A DNA stretch of 64,000 nt from Mycobacterium sp. NS-7484 (lineage in GTDB: Bacteria > Actinomycetota > Actinomycetes > Mycobacteriales > Mycobacteriaceae). Location of the stretch: assembly GCF_001953975.1 (NCBI RefSeq), contig NZ_MBEJ01000110.1, positions 24,198-88,197 on the forward strand, read 5' to 3'. The position numbers were made by a program, and so were the translations under genes. Shown here piece after piece: positions 16,532-23,882 of the stretch; the stretch's first letter is position 1, and every line of letters begins with the position of its first letter. The notes under the pieces are model-generated. The model was not told where the DNA came from. It was given only the letters and a program-made list of their open reading frames with translations, and ran no database searches.

Positions 16532-18069
16532 TGTTGGACCGCCTTCTGCTGCTGATCCGCATCATCCTCGACGATCAACAACGTCTCCTCACTGCGGTGC
16601 ATCAGCTTGAGCACCAACGGCATCAGCAGCAGGATCGCCATGAGCACATAGGTGACGATCGCCACGGGCTCAGTGAACAGGCTCGTCCAGTCACCGCCAC
16701 CGAGTTGGAGGCTCTGGCGCAGTTGCCGTTCGATACGTGGTCCGAGGATCACTCCGATGATCAACGGCAGGATCGGCAACCCGAACCGGCGCATCATCAG
16801 GCCCAGGAGCCCGAACACCAACAGCAGGGCCAGATCCAGTGGCTGCACGTTGACCGCGAGCGCGCCCAGCGTGGCGAAGAACAGGATGCCGGCGTACAGG
16901 TACGGCCGCGGGGTGCGCAACAGCTTGGCCCACAGCGGCGCCAGCGGCAGGTTGAGCACCAGCAGCAGGAAGTTGCCGATGAACAGGCTGGCGATCAGCG
17001 TCCAGATCAGCAGCGGTTCCTTTTCGAAAAGGGTTGGGCCGGGCTGAATCCCGTAGGACACGAACGCGGTCAGCATCACCGCGGCGGTGGCGTTGGTCGG
17101 CAGACCGAGTGACAGCATCGGAACCAGGGTGCCCGCGGCCGACGCGTTGTTGGCCGCCTCCGGTCCGGCCACCCCTTCGATGGCACCCTTGCCGAACTCC
17201 TCGGGATGCTTCGACAGCCGCTTCTCGGTGATGTAGGACAAGAACGTCGGTAGCTCAGCTCCTCCGGCCGGCAGCGCCCCGAACGGGAATCCGTAGGCGG
17301 TGCCGCGCAACCACGGCTTCCACGACCGCGCGAAATCCTGCCGGCTCATCCACGGCCGGCCCACCGGGATCACGTCGGCCGGCCGGCGGCGCAGGTGCGC
17401 GGCCACCCAGAGTGCCTCGCCGAGCGCGAAGATCGCGACGGCGATCACCACGATGTCGATGCCGTCGGACAGCTGCGGCAGGCCGAACGTGGCCCGGGGC
17501 TGGCCGGTGAGGAAGTCGATACCGACCACGCCGATCGCCAGGCCGAGAAACAGCGAGATGGCACCGCGCAGCTTCGACGACCCGAGCACCGCGGTCACGG
17601 CCACCAGGGCGAACAGCATGATGGCCAGGTAGGACGGCGCGCCCAGGGTGACCGCGAACCGGGAAATCGGCGGGGCGAACGCGGCCAGCAGCGCGGTGCC
17701 GATCGCCCCGGCGACGAAGGAGCCGATCGCCGCGGTGGCCAACGCCTGCGCGGCCCGGCCGGCCTTGGCCATCTTGTTGCCCTCGATCGCGGTGAGCACC
17801 GACGACGACTCCCCTGGGGTGTTCAGAAGAATCGAAGTGGTTGAGCCGCCGTACATCCCGCCGTAGAAGATCCCGGCGAACATGATGAACGCGGCACTGG
17901 GGCTGACGTTGTAGGTCACCGGCAGCAGCAACGCCACCGTCATGGCCGGCCCGATGCCCGGAAGCACGCCCACCGCGGTGCCCAGCAGCACCCCGATCAC
18001 CGCGTACAGCAGGTTCATCGGGGTGGCGGCCTCGGCGAACCCCTGCAACAACCAGTCGAAGTTACCCAT
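16528..18069 (-). CDS. tctA: Tripartite tricarboxylate transporter, large membrane subunit TctA
   Basis: A 513-residue polytopic membrane protein of the TctA family (about 12 hydrophobic segments). It has the conserved N-terminal GVLPGIGPAMTVALLLP segment, the FYGGMYGGSTTSILLNTPGE loop and a later EGVAGPEAANNASAAGTLVPM motif. Together with TctB and the periplasmic TctC it should form a secondary, ion-coupled importer for citrate or another tri- or dicarboxylate. It begins one base after the tctB stop and overlaps usp by 4 bp. The acidic C-terminal tail is soluble. Confidence 0.93.
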   Translation of the reverse strand: MGNFDWLLQGFAEAATPMNLLYAVIGVLLGTAVGVLPGIGPAMTVALLLPVTYNVSPSAAFIMFAGIFYGGMYGGSTTSILLNTPGESSSVLTAIEGNKMAKAGRAAQALATAAIGSFVAGAIGTALLAAFAPPISRFAVTLGAPSYLAIMLFALVAVTAVLGSSKLRGAISLFLGLAIGVVGIDFLTGQPRATFGLPQLSDGIDIVVIAVAIFALGEALWVAAHLRRRPADVIPVGRPWMSRQDFARSWKPWLRGTAYGFPFGALPAGGAELPTFLSYITEKRLSKHPEEFGKGAIEGVAGPEAANNASAAGTLVPMLSLGLPTNATAAVMLTAFVSYGIQPGPTLFEKEPLLIWTLIASLFIGNFLLLVLNLPLAPLWAKLLRTPRPYLYAGILFFATLGALAVNVQPLDLALLLVFGLLGLMMRRFGLPILPLIIGVILGPRIERQLRQSLQLGGGDWTSLFTEPVAIVTYVLMAILLLMPLVLKLMHRSEETLLIVEDDADQQQKAVQQ

Positions 18070-18555
18070 CTACAGAATCCCGTCCAGAATGCCTGCGGGC
18101 AGCGGGATTCCGAGCCCGGAGTAAAACGCATAGAAGCTGCCGACCGACAGCAGCGTGCCGATCACCAGATTGCGGATGTAGTGCCGGTTACCGAGAACCG
18201 TTGCCGCCCCGGCGAACAGCAACGCCCCCGTGATGGCCCACCCCAGCGGTTTGACCGTGACGATCACGAAGACGAACAGCCCGACCAGCAGGCCCACCGT
18301 GCGCCAGTCCCCCGGCATGTCCGGGTCCACGTCCTCCCCCGCGTCGGCCTCACCGACCGATCCACGTCCGATCGCCACCGCCAGCACCGCCGCGAGCCCG
18401 ATCAGCACGATCCCGATGCCCAGCGGAAATGCCCGCGGGCCCACCGGATCCACCTTGGCGAACCCACCGGTCAAGGTGAGCGCGTCATAGATCAGGAACC
18501 CGCCGACGGCGACCAGGACCACGCAGACCAGATACTGCGCCTTGTCGAGCTTCAC
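18070..18555 (-). CDS. tctB: Tripartite tricarboxylate transporter, small membrane subunit TctB
   Basis: A 161-residue protein with four predicted membrane helices (about 7-27, 43-62, 87-107 and 128-147) and a short acidic loop (EADAGEDVDPDMP) in the middle, as in the TctB family. It is the small integral partner of TctA. Its ATG overlaps the tctC stop codon (ATGA, 18552-18555) and its stop directly abuts the tctA start, so the three transporter genes are one translationally coupled unit. Confidence 0.9.
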   Translation of the reverse strand: MKLDKAQYLVCVVLVAVGGFLIYDALTLTGGFAKVDPVGPRAFPLGIGIVLIGLAAVLAVAIGRGSVGEADAGEDVDPDMPGDWRTVGLLVGLFVFVIVTVKPLGWAITGALLFAGAATVLGNRHYIRNLVIGTLLSVGSFYAFYSGLGIPLPAGILDGIL

Positions 18556-19535
18556 AACAACCCCAATTCGTTCAGCGTCGTCGAGACGCGGTTGTCCTGA
18601 TCGCGCAGGAACTGTTCGAACTCGTCGCCGGTGCTGAACGCGTCACTCCAGCCGTTCTTGACCAGCGCGTCGCGCCACTGCTGGGTGCCGTGCAGTTCGG
18701 TCAGGGCACGCACCATGGCCGCCTTAACCTCTGCTGAAATACCCGGCGGCGCAAGGATTCCGCGCCAGTTGGTGAACGTCAGGTCGATGCCGGCCTCGGT
18801 CAGCGTCGGGGCATCGATGCCCTCGACCCGCTCTTTGCCCGACACCGCCAGCACCCGGACCTGGCCCGCCTCGATCTGGTCGACGAACTCACCCAGGCCC
18901 GTGGTGCCCGCCGCGATCTTCTTGCCCAGCAACGCCGTCAACAGGTCGCCGCCGCCGTCATAGGTGATGTAGTTGACCTGCCGCGGGTCCACTCCGACCG
19001 CCCGCGCGGTTTCCATCGGGAACAGATGGTCGGGCCCGCCGGGCGAGGATCCGCCGCCGATCGTGACCTTGGCCGGATCGGCCTTCCATGCCGCGACCAG
19101 ATCGCCGATGGTGCGCAGCGGCGAATCACCCGGGACCAGAATGCCTTCCTGTTCCTCGACCATCTTGGCCAGCGCGGTGGCATCGGAGGCCCGCGCGGAG
19201 GATCCGTTGGTGTACACCGCGCCCACGACCCCGAGCCCCATCATCATCATGAGGTCGTCGTTGCCCTTCTCGTTCATCAGCCGGGCCATCGCGACGGTGC
19301 CGCCGGCCCCGATGACGTTGAACACCTCGATGCGCCCGGTGATGTCGGTGTCTTCCATGACCTTCACCGCGGTGCGGGCGGTCAGGTCGTAGCCGCCGCC
19401 CGGGCTGTTGGGCACCATCATGCGCAGCCGGTGCAGACCACGCGATTCGTCACCACGGGTCACCCCGCATGCCGTCACCAGCATCAGGGCGACCACGACC
19501 GCCGTCAGCGCGGCACCTAGCCGTCGAAACCTCAT
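18552..19535 (-). CDS. tctC: Tripartite tricarboxylate transporter substrate-binding lipoprotein TctC
   Basis: A 327-residue extracytoplasmic solute-binding protein of the Bug/TctC family. The N-terminus is a lipoprotein signal: positively charged MRFRR, a hydrophobic stretch and the lipobox LVTAC with C23 as the acylated residue. The mature part begins with PNSPGGGYDLTAR, the family's first ligand-binding loop, and contains GGGSSPGGPDHL. ATG 19535 is chosen because it gives a normal-length signal peptide; an in-frame ATG at 19556 would add seven residues. It is the first gene of the tctCBA-usp operon and is divergent from the sensor kinase gene. Confidence 0.92.
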   Translation of the reverse strand: MRFRRLGAALTAVVVALMLVTACGVTRGDESRGLHRLRMMVPNSPGGGYDLTARTAVKVMEDTDITGRIEVFNVIGAGGTVAMARLMNEKGNDDLMMMMGLGVVGAVYTNGSSARASDATALAKMVEEQEGILVPGDSPLRTIGDLVAAWKADPAKVTIGGGSSPGGPDHLFPMETARAVGVDPRQVNYITYDGGGDLLTALLGKKIAAGTTGLGEFVDQIEAGQVRVLAVSGKERVEGIDAPTLTEAGIDLTFTNWRGILAPPGISAEVKAAMVRALTELHGTQQWRDALVKNGWSDAFSTGDEFEQFLRDQDNRVSTTLNELGLL

Positions 19536-19559
19536 GGTCAGCAATACTGGACCCATGAC

Positions 19560-19573
19560 GTGACGCAGGTCAC
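19560..19573. promoter_or_regulatory. Perfect inverted repeat in the tctC / sensor kinase divergent region
   Basis: GTGAC-GCAG-GTCAC is a perfect 5-bp-arm dyad midway between the divergent tctC and kinase starts. It is a plausible operator, though short enough to occur by chance. Confidence 0.35.
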
Positions 19574-19602
19574 CCATTCGGTCGCAAAGGAAGTTTTGTT
19601 CG

Positions 19603-21237
19603 TTGAGTTCACACGCCGCGCGTTCACAGGTCGGGCGTTCACCGTCGGCGCGTATGTGGCTGCCTCAGGGCAGTCTGGCTGGACGCTTCCTGGTATTCCA
19701 GCTGCTCGTCGTCGCCGTGGTGTTGATCGCGGTGGCCGCGGTGTCCGTGGCGCAGTCCACCCGAGAATTCCGCGATGTGCGCGGACAGCGGATGATCGCC
19801 GTCGCCGAGAACGTGGCGTCCACCCCGATCGTGCGTGACCGCTACGGCGATCCGTTCGCCGCGCGGGTGCTCGCACCCGAAGTCGACCGCGCGGTGGCGC
19901 TGTCGGGTGCCGATCTGGCCGAGATCACCGATCCGGCCGGAATGGTCCGGGTGTCGTCGGATCCCGCCCGGATCGGGCAGCGGCTCGACCTGGGTGCCAG
20001 CCGCGCCGACGAGGGCCGCGGGTGGTCCGGTGAGACCGACATCGACGGCGTGCCGCACCTGGCGGGGCAGGTTCCGATCCTGGCCCCAGACGGCGAGGTG
20101 CTGGCGATCGTGTCGGTCACCCAGCGCTACCCGTCGACGTGGCAGCTGTTGGGCGGAGCCGGTGAACGGCTTCTGATCTATCTGGGATTGGGTGCGGCAC
20201 TGGGCATGCTGGTGTCATGGCTGTTGTCGCGCCGGATCAACCGCCACACCCGCGGCCTGGGCATCGCCGAGATCGCCAGCTTGGCCGACCACCGGGAAGC
20301 GCTGCTGCACAGCATCCGTGAGGGCGTGGTGGCCGTGAACAACGACGGGGTGATCACCGTGGTCAACGACAGTGCCTGCGAGCTGCTGGGTCTCGATGCG
20401 GGGGCAGTCGGCAAACATGGCGACGCGGTGGGACTCGATCCTTCGGTGGTGTCTTTCCTGTTGTCCGACGAGCCAATTCGGTCCGAGGACTCCGACGTGG
20501 TGATCACGACGCGCACCCGTGTCTTGGCGCTGAACCGGCGTGCGGCAAGCAGCCAGGGACAGCGCATCGGTACGGTGACCACCATGCGCGACAGCACCGA
20601 GCTCGCCGCACTCCAGGCCCAACTGTCCTCCCACCGCAGCGTCACCGACACCTTGCGGGCCCAGACCCACGAGTTCTCCAATCAGTTGCACACCATCTCA
20701 GGTCTCGTCCAGCTCGGCGAGTTCGACGCCGTGCACGAGCTGGTCGGCACCTTGACCCGCCGCCGCGCCGAGCTCAACGAGGCTGTGACGCAACATGTTT
20801 CCGACCCCGCAGTGGCGGCGCTGTTGATTGCGAAGACCTCGCTGGCCGCCGAGAACGGTGTCACGCTGACGTTGTCCACCGACAGCCATCTCGGCGCGTT
20901 GGAGCCGGCCCTGGCCACCGATGTGATCACGTTGCTGGGCAACCTGATCGACAACGCCGTCGACGTATCGGTCGGATCGCCGGCTGCACAGGTGACGGTG
21001 CGCGTCGACGATTCGGCCGGTCTGCTCCTGGCCGTCGCCGACTCCGGCCCAGGTGTGCCCGAACACCTCCGCGAGATCATCTTCTCCCGCGGCATCACCT
21101 CCAAGACGCCGGTCCCCGGGGGCCGGGGCATCGGCCTGTCCCTGGTACGTCTGGTGACCGCCCAGCACGGCGGTGACGTCGAGGTCACCGACGCGCCGGA
21201 CGGTGGCGCCCTGTTCGTGGTGAGGCTCCATGCGTGA
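19603..21237 (+). CDS. CitA/DcuS-family sensor histidine kinase for the tct operon
   Basis: A 544-residue membrane kinase. TM1 is at about 29-50, followed by an extracytoplasmic sensor domain (about 51-185), TM2 (about 191-209), a PAS domain (about 228-330), a CitA-type dimerization segment with phospho-acceptor H356 in THEFSNQLHTISGLVQL, and an HATPase_c domain (N box NLIDNAVD, G1 DSGPGVP, G2 GGRGIGLSLV). By family it should sense a di- or tricarboxylate and phosphorylate the overlapping response regulator. TTG 19603 is kept because AAAGGAAG lies 9 bases upstream. ATG 19654 is the alternative, would remove the repeat-encoded N-terminus, and has no ribosome site. It is divergent from tctC. 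Confidence 0.88.
   Translation: MSSHAARSQVGRSPSARMWLPQGSLAGRFLVFQLLVVAVVLIAVAAVSVAQSTREFRDVRGQRMIAVAENVASTPIVRDRYGDPFAARVLAPEVDRAVALSGADLAEITDPAGMVRVSSDPARIGQRLDLGASRADEGRGWSGETDIDGVPHLAGQVPILAPDGEVLAIVSVTQRYPSTWQLLGGAGERLLIYLGLGAALGMLVSWLLSRRINRHTRGLGIAEIASLADHREALLHSIREGVVAVNNDGVITVVNDSACELLGLDAGAVGKHGDAVGLDPSVVSFLLSDEPIRSEDSDVVITTRTRVLALNRRAASSQGQRIGTVTTMRDSTELAALQAQLSSHRSVTDTLRAQTHEFSNQLHTISGLVQLGEFDAVHELVGTLTRRRAELNEAVTQHVSDPAVAALLIAKTSLAAENGVTLTLSTDSHLGALEPALATDVITLLGNLIDNAVDVSVGSPAAQVTVRVDDSAGLLLAVADSGPGVPEHLREIIFSRGITSKTPVPGGRGIGLSLVRLVTAQHGGDVEVTDAPDGGALFVVRLHA
19607..19651. repeat. Three abutting 15-bp direct repeats at the kinase start
   Basis: Units start at 19607, 19622 and 19637 and all begin GTTCAC and end GC (pattern GTTCACnnnnCGnGC approximately). 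They lie between the TTG start with its ribosome site and ATG 19654, on the kinase side of the divergent promoter. They either encode an N-terminal RSxxx pattern or form an operator array. Confidence 0.6.
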
Positions 21238-21883
21238 CGTATTGGTCGTCGACGACGACTTCATGGTGGCCGACATCCACCGCCGCTTCGTCGAACGCGT
21301 CGACGGCTTCCGCCCGGTTTCGGTGGCGCGCAACGGAAGCGAGGCCCTGGCGGCCGCCGCCGAATTGCGTCCGGACCTGATCCTGCTCGACGTCTACCTG
21401 CCCGACATGACCGGACTGGATGTGCTCCGGCGGCTACGCGCCGACGGTAACCGCGCCGGAGTGATCATGGTGACCGCGGCTCGCGAGCTCGACACCGTCG
21501 GCGGCGCGCTGGACGGCGGGGCCGCCTATTACCTGGTCAAGCCGTTCGACTTCGACCAATTGCGGGCGAAGCTGTTGGCCTTCGCCGCCCGCGCCGACGC
21601 CCTCGCGGGCGCCGGCGGTGCGGACCAGGCGACGATCGATGCGTTGTTCGGAGGCACGGCCCCGACCACGCTGCCGAAAGGCCTGGGCGCCGAAACCGGG
21701 CGTCTGGTGATGGATGCCGTGCGTCGCACGGGCGAGGTATCGGCAACGGAATGTGCCGATCTGGTGGGCATTTCGCGGGTAAGCGCACGACGTTACCTGG
21801 AGTACTACCTGAGCACCGGAGCCTTGGAATTGCGGCTGCAATACGGCACCGGCCGCCCGGAACGGCGCTACCGGGCCAGGTAA
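21230..21883 (+). CDS. CitB/DcuR-family response regulator
   Basis: A 217-residue response regulator whose gene overlaps the kinase gene by 8 bp. The receiver domain has the acidic pocket D8-D9-D10, phospho-acceptor D54 in LILLDVYLPD, T/A switch region VTAAREL and conserved K in LVKPFDF. The C-terminal DNA-binding part (RRTGEVSATECADLVGISRVSARRYLEYY) is the CitB/DcuR-type helix-turn-helix rather than a LuxR or OmpR output. It probably activates the divergent tctCBA operon when its kinase detects the substrate. Confidence 0.92.
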   Translation: MRDVLVVDDDFMVADIHRRFVERVDGFRPVSVARNGSEALAAAAELRPDLILLDVYLPDMTGLDVLRRLRADGNRAGVIMVTAARELDTVGGALDGGAAYYLVKPFDFDQLRAKLLAFAARADALAGAGGADQATIDALFGGTAPTTLPKGLGAETGRLVMDAVRRTGEVSATECADLVGISRVSARRYLEYYLSTGALELRLQYGTGRPERRYRAR

Positions 21884-21909
21884 CACCGATGACGCTCGAG
21901 GCCATAGAA

Positions 21910-21926
21910 GGTCCAAATATTGGACC
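21910..21926. promoter_or_regulatory. Perfect palindrome upstream of the glutamine amidotransferase
   Basis: GGTCCAAATATTGGACC has perfect 7-bp arms around a 3-base centre. It ends 27 bases upstream of a candidate -10 and 40 bases before the GTG start, a position that fits an operator or activator site. The AT-rich centre is unusual in this GC-rich window. Confidence 0.55.
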
Positions 21927-21953
21927 TGAAATTCGCGCCCGGCCGGATACCGA

Positions 21954-21959
21954 GATAAT
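21954..21959 (+). promoter_or_regulatory. Candidate -10 for leaderless amidotransferase transcript
   Basis: GATAAT matches TATAAT at five of six positions and ends 7 bases before GTG 21967. No ribosome site lies before that GTG, so a leaderless mRNA is likely. Confidence 0.45.
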
Positions 21960-21966
21960 TGGCGTC

Positions 21967-22689
21967 GTGACACCGAGGGTGCTGTTTCTGCGCAACGACC
22001 ACACGGCCACCGAAGCCCTGCTGGAACAGGTCTTCACCGAGTACGGATTCGTCATCGACACGTTCGATGTCGTCCCCGCCGACCGGGAGGACGACCCGGC
22101 CGGACAGGTGCCCTTCCCGGACCCGACGGGCTATGACGTGATCGTGCCGTTGGGCGCCCGCTGGCCGGTCTACGACGCGGCACTGCGTGACAGCTGGGTC
22201 GGCGCCGAGATGGCCATGATCCGTCGGGCCGTCGACGCCGGTGTCGGCGTGCTCGGCGTGTGCTTCGGCGGTCAACTCGTCGCGCAGGCCTTCGGCGGGT
22301 CGGTCAGCCGATCCCCGGCACCCGAGATCGGCTGGTACGACGTGGTGAGCGACGACGAGCGTGTGGTTCCCGGTGGGTTGTGGTTCCAGTGGCATTTCGA
22401 CCGCTGGACTCTTCCCCCGGGCGCGACGGAGATCGCCCGGACCCCCAACGCGTCACAGGCGTTCATCCTGGGTACGGCGCTGGCCCTGCAGTTCCACCCC
22501 GAGCTCGATTCGGAGCTGCTGGAAACCTGGTTGGCCGACGACCGCGACGGCGCGGCCGCCGGACTGGGCCGCACCCATGATGAATTACGTTTGCAGACAA
22601 AAGAACTCACCGACGATGCGGTTGCACGGTTACGCCGGCTGGTGCACGGCTTCCTGGGCCGGGTGGTCCGGTCCGCGCCATCGACGTAG
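21967..22689 (+). CDS. Orphan class I glutamine amidotransferase-like protein
   Basis: A 240-residue single-domain protein of the GuaA/class I amidotransferase fold. The triad is visible: C99 in GVCFGGQ, H177 and E179 in LQFHPE. No synthetase partner is fused or adjacent, so it may hydrolyse gamma-glutamyl compounds or act with a distant partner. The C-terminal 50 residues are helical and charged. GTG 21967 is chosen because the family strand PRVLFLRND starts there and a -10-like GATAAT is correctly spaced; an in-frame ATG at 21889 would add 26 residues and place the palindrome inside the gene. It follows the response regulator gene by 83 bp but appears to have its own promoter. Confidence 0.8.
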   Translation: MTPRVLFLRNDHTATEALLEQVFTEYGFVIDTFDVVPADREDDPAGQVPFPDPTGYDVIVPLGARWPVYDAALRDSWVGAEMAMIRRAVDAGVGVLGVCFGGQLVAQAFGGSVSRSPAPEIGWYDVVSDDERVVPGGLWFQWHFDRWTLPPGATEIARTPNASQAFILGTALALQFHPELDSELLETWLADDRDGAAAGLGRTHDELRLQTKELTDDAVARLRRLVHGFLGRVVRSAPST

Positions 22690-22734
22690 GCTGGCGTCAG
22701 CCGGCCGAGTTCCTCACCGCCGGCCGTTGAGCCG

Positions 22735-23415
22735 ATGAACGCCTGGAGCCTGCGCACCAACGCCGATCGCGTCTATCAGGACCGCCGCGAGGCGGGCCGG
22801 GTCCTGGCCGAGCAGTTGGCGTCCTATCGCGACCGGTCCGATGTCCTTGTCCTGGGATTGGCCCGGGGCGGGGTTCCGATCGCCTGGGAGGTCGCCTCTT
22901 ATCTGCACGCTCCCCTCGACGTCTTCGTGGTGCGCAAGCTCGGCGTGCCGCAATGGCAGGAACTGGCCATGGGCGCGGTGGCGTCCGGCGGCGGACTGGT
23001 GATCAACCAGGGCCTGGTGGAGCGCCTGGGCATCGACGACGACACCATCGTCGAGACGATCCAGCACGAGAACGCCGAGGTCGAGCGCCGGGAGGAGGCT
23101 TACCGCCAGGGTCGTCCGGCGCCCGAGGTCACCAATCGGACGGTGATCCTCGTCGACGACGGCATCGCGACCGGGGCCACGATGCTGGCCGCGGTCCGGG
23201 CCGTGCGGGCGGCCCGGCGAGTCGTGGTCGCGGTACCAGTGGGGCCGCGGGCGGTCTGCGCGGAACTGCGCGATGAGGCCGACGAGGTGATCTGCGCCAG
23301 CACCCCGCCTCGGTTCGAAGCGGTGGGTCAGGTGTTCGCCGACTTTCACCAGGTCAGCGACGAGGAGGTCAACCGGCTTCTGGAAGAGCCGACGACGAGG
23401 TCTGCGGAAGGTTAG
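22735..23415 (+). CDS. Phosphoribosyltransferase-domain protein (Rv2143 homologue)
   Basis: A 226-residue protein with a type I PRTase fold. The PRPP-binding loop is VILVDDGIATGATMLAAV (acidic pair at the end of a strand), and an N-terminal GLARGGVPIAWEVA segment supplies the pyrophosphate loop. Its substrate is unknown; such stand-alone PRTases are found in stress-linked mycobacterial loci. It is the first gene of the block colinear with M. tuberculosis. Its stop overlaps the end of the next, oppositely oriented gene by 4 bp. No good ribosome site precedes ATG 22735. Confidence 0.85.
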   Translation: MNAWSLRTNADRVYQDRREAGRVLAEQLASYRDRSDVLVLGLARGGVPIAWEVASYLHAPLDVFVVRKLGVPQWQELAMGAVASGGGLVINQGLVERLGIDDDTIVETIQHENAEVERREEAYRQGRPAPEVTNRTVILVDDGIATGATMLAAVRAVRAARRVVVAVPVGPRAVCAELRDEADEVICASTPPRFEAVGQVFADFHQVSDEEVNRLLEEPTTRSAEG

Positions 23416-23810
23416 TTCTTGTGCTTCTCGGCCGAGCCGTCAGGCTCGACGTCGGTGTCCACGTCCGTGGCATCGGACTCACCGACGGCATCGGACTCGA
23501 TCGCGACATCCGATTCCGGTTCAGCGAGTGGTTCCTCGGGATAGTCGATCGGCTCTTGGCCCTGCGGGGGCTCCTGGACCGCTTCGAACGACTCGGTGAT
23601 CTCGCCCGCATCCGCCTCATCGGCTGATGCGGTGTCGTCGTCAGCTTTGGCGCCGCGCGAGCGTTCCCGCACGGCGTCGACGATCAGCAGCAACACGCCT
23701 ATCACGCTGGCACCGATACAGACCCAGGCGATCAACTCATTGCTGGTGACCACCGCGGTCACCAGCGCGGCCAGGCCGATGACGGCAAGCACGAGCGCAA
23801 TGATCAACAT
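23412..23810 (-). CDS. Small membrane protein with acidic tail (Rv2144c-like)
   Basis: A 132-residue protein with two closely spaced membrane helices (about 2-22 and 28-45), a short basic stretch (RERSRGAK) and a long acidic cytoplasmic tail rich in E, D, S and P. Function is unknown. Its position directly downstream of wag31 is conserved with M. tuberculosis, which hints at an envelope role. TAGGGT (23817-23822), 6 bases before the ATG, fits a leaderless start. Confidence 0.8.
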   Translation of the reverse strand: MLIIALVLAVIGLAALVTAVVTSNELIAWVCIGASVIGVLLLIVDAVRERSRGAKADDDTASADEADAGEITESFEAVQEPPQGQEPIDYPEEPLAEPESDVAIESDAVGESDATDVDTDVEPDGSAEKHKN

Positions 23811-23816
23811 CGTTCA

Positions 23817-23822
23817 ACCCTA
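23817..23822 (-). promoter_or_regulatory. Candidate -10 for leaderless Rv2144c-like gene
   Basis: On the minus strand TAGGGT fits TAnnnT and ends 6 bases before ATG 23810. No -35 element is evident. Confidence 0.3.
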
Positions 23823-23831
23823 AGGTGTGGT

Positions 23832-23848
23832 GGCCCCGAGATCGGGCC
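23832..23848 (-). terminator. Hairpin after wag31
   Basis: A GGCCCGA/TCGGGGCC stem (one bulged base) with a two-base loop lies about 35 bases after the wag31 stop. It has no U-tract, so it would be the tail-less terminator type common in mycobacteria. Confidence 0.3.
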
Positions 23849-23882
23849 GGTTCACGACTGTGTCGAGAAGCCAGACGGACGG

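Noticed and set aside
19607..19651. CRISPR-like reading of the 15-bp repeats
   Set aside because: The units abut without spacers, are too short, and no cas genes are present.
22689..22702. GGCTG/CAGCC hairpin as terminator of the amidotransferase gene
   Set aside because: Only 5-bp arms, no U-tract and GC-rich surroundings; it is too weak to call.
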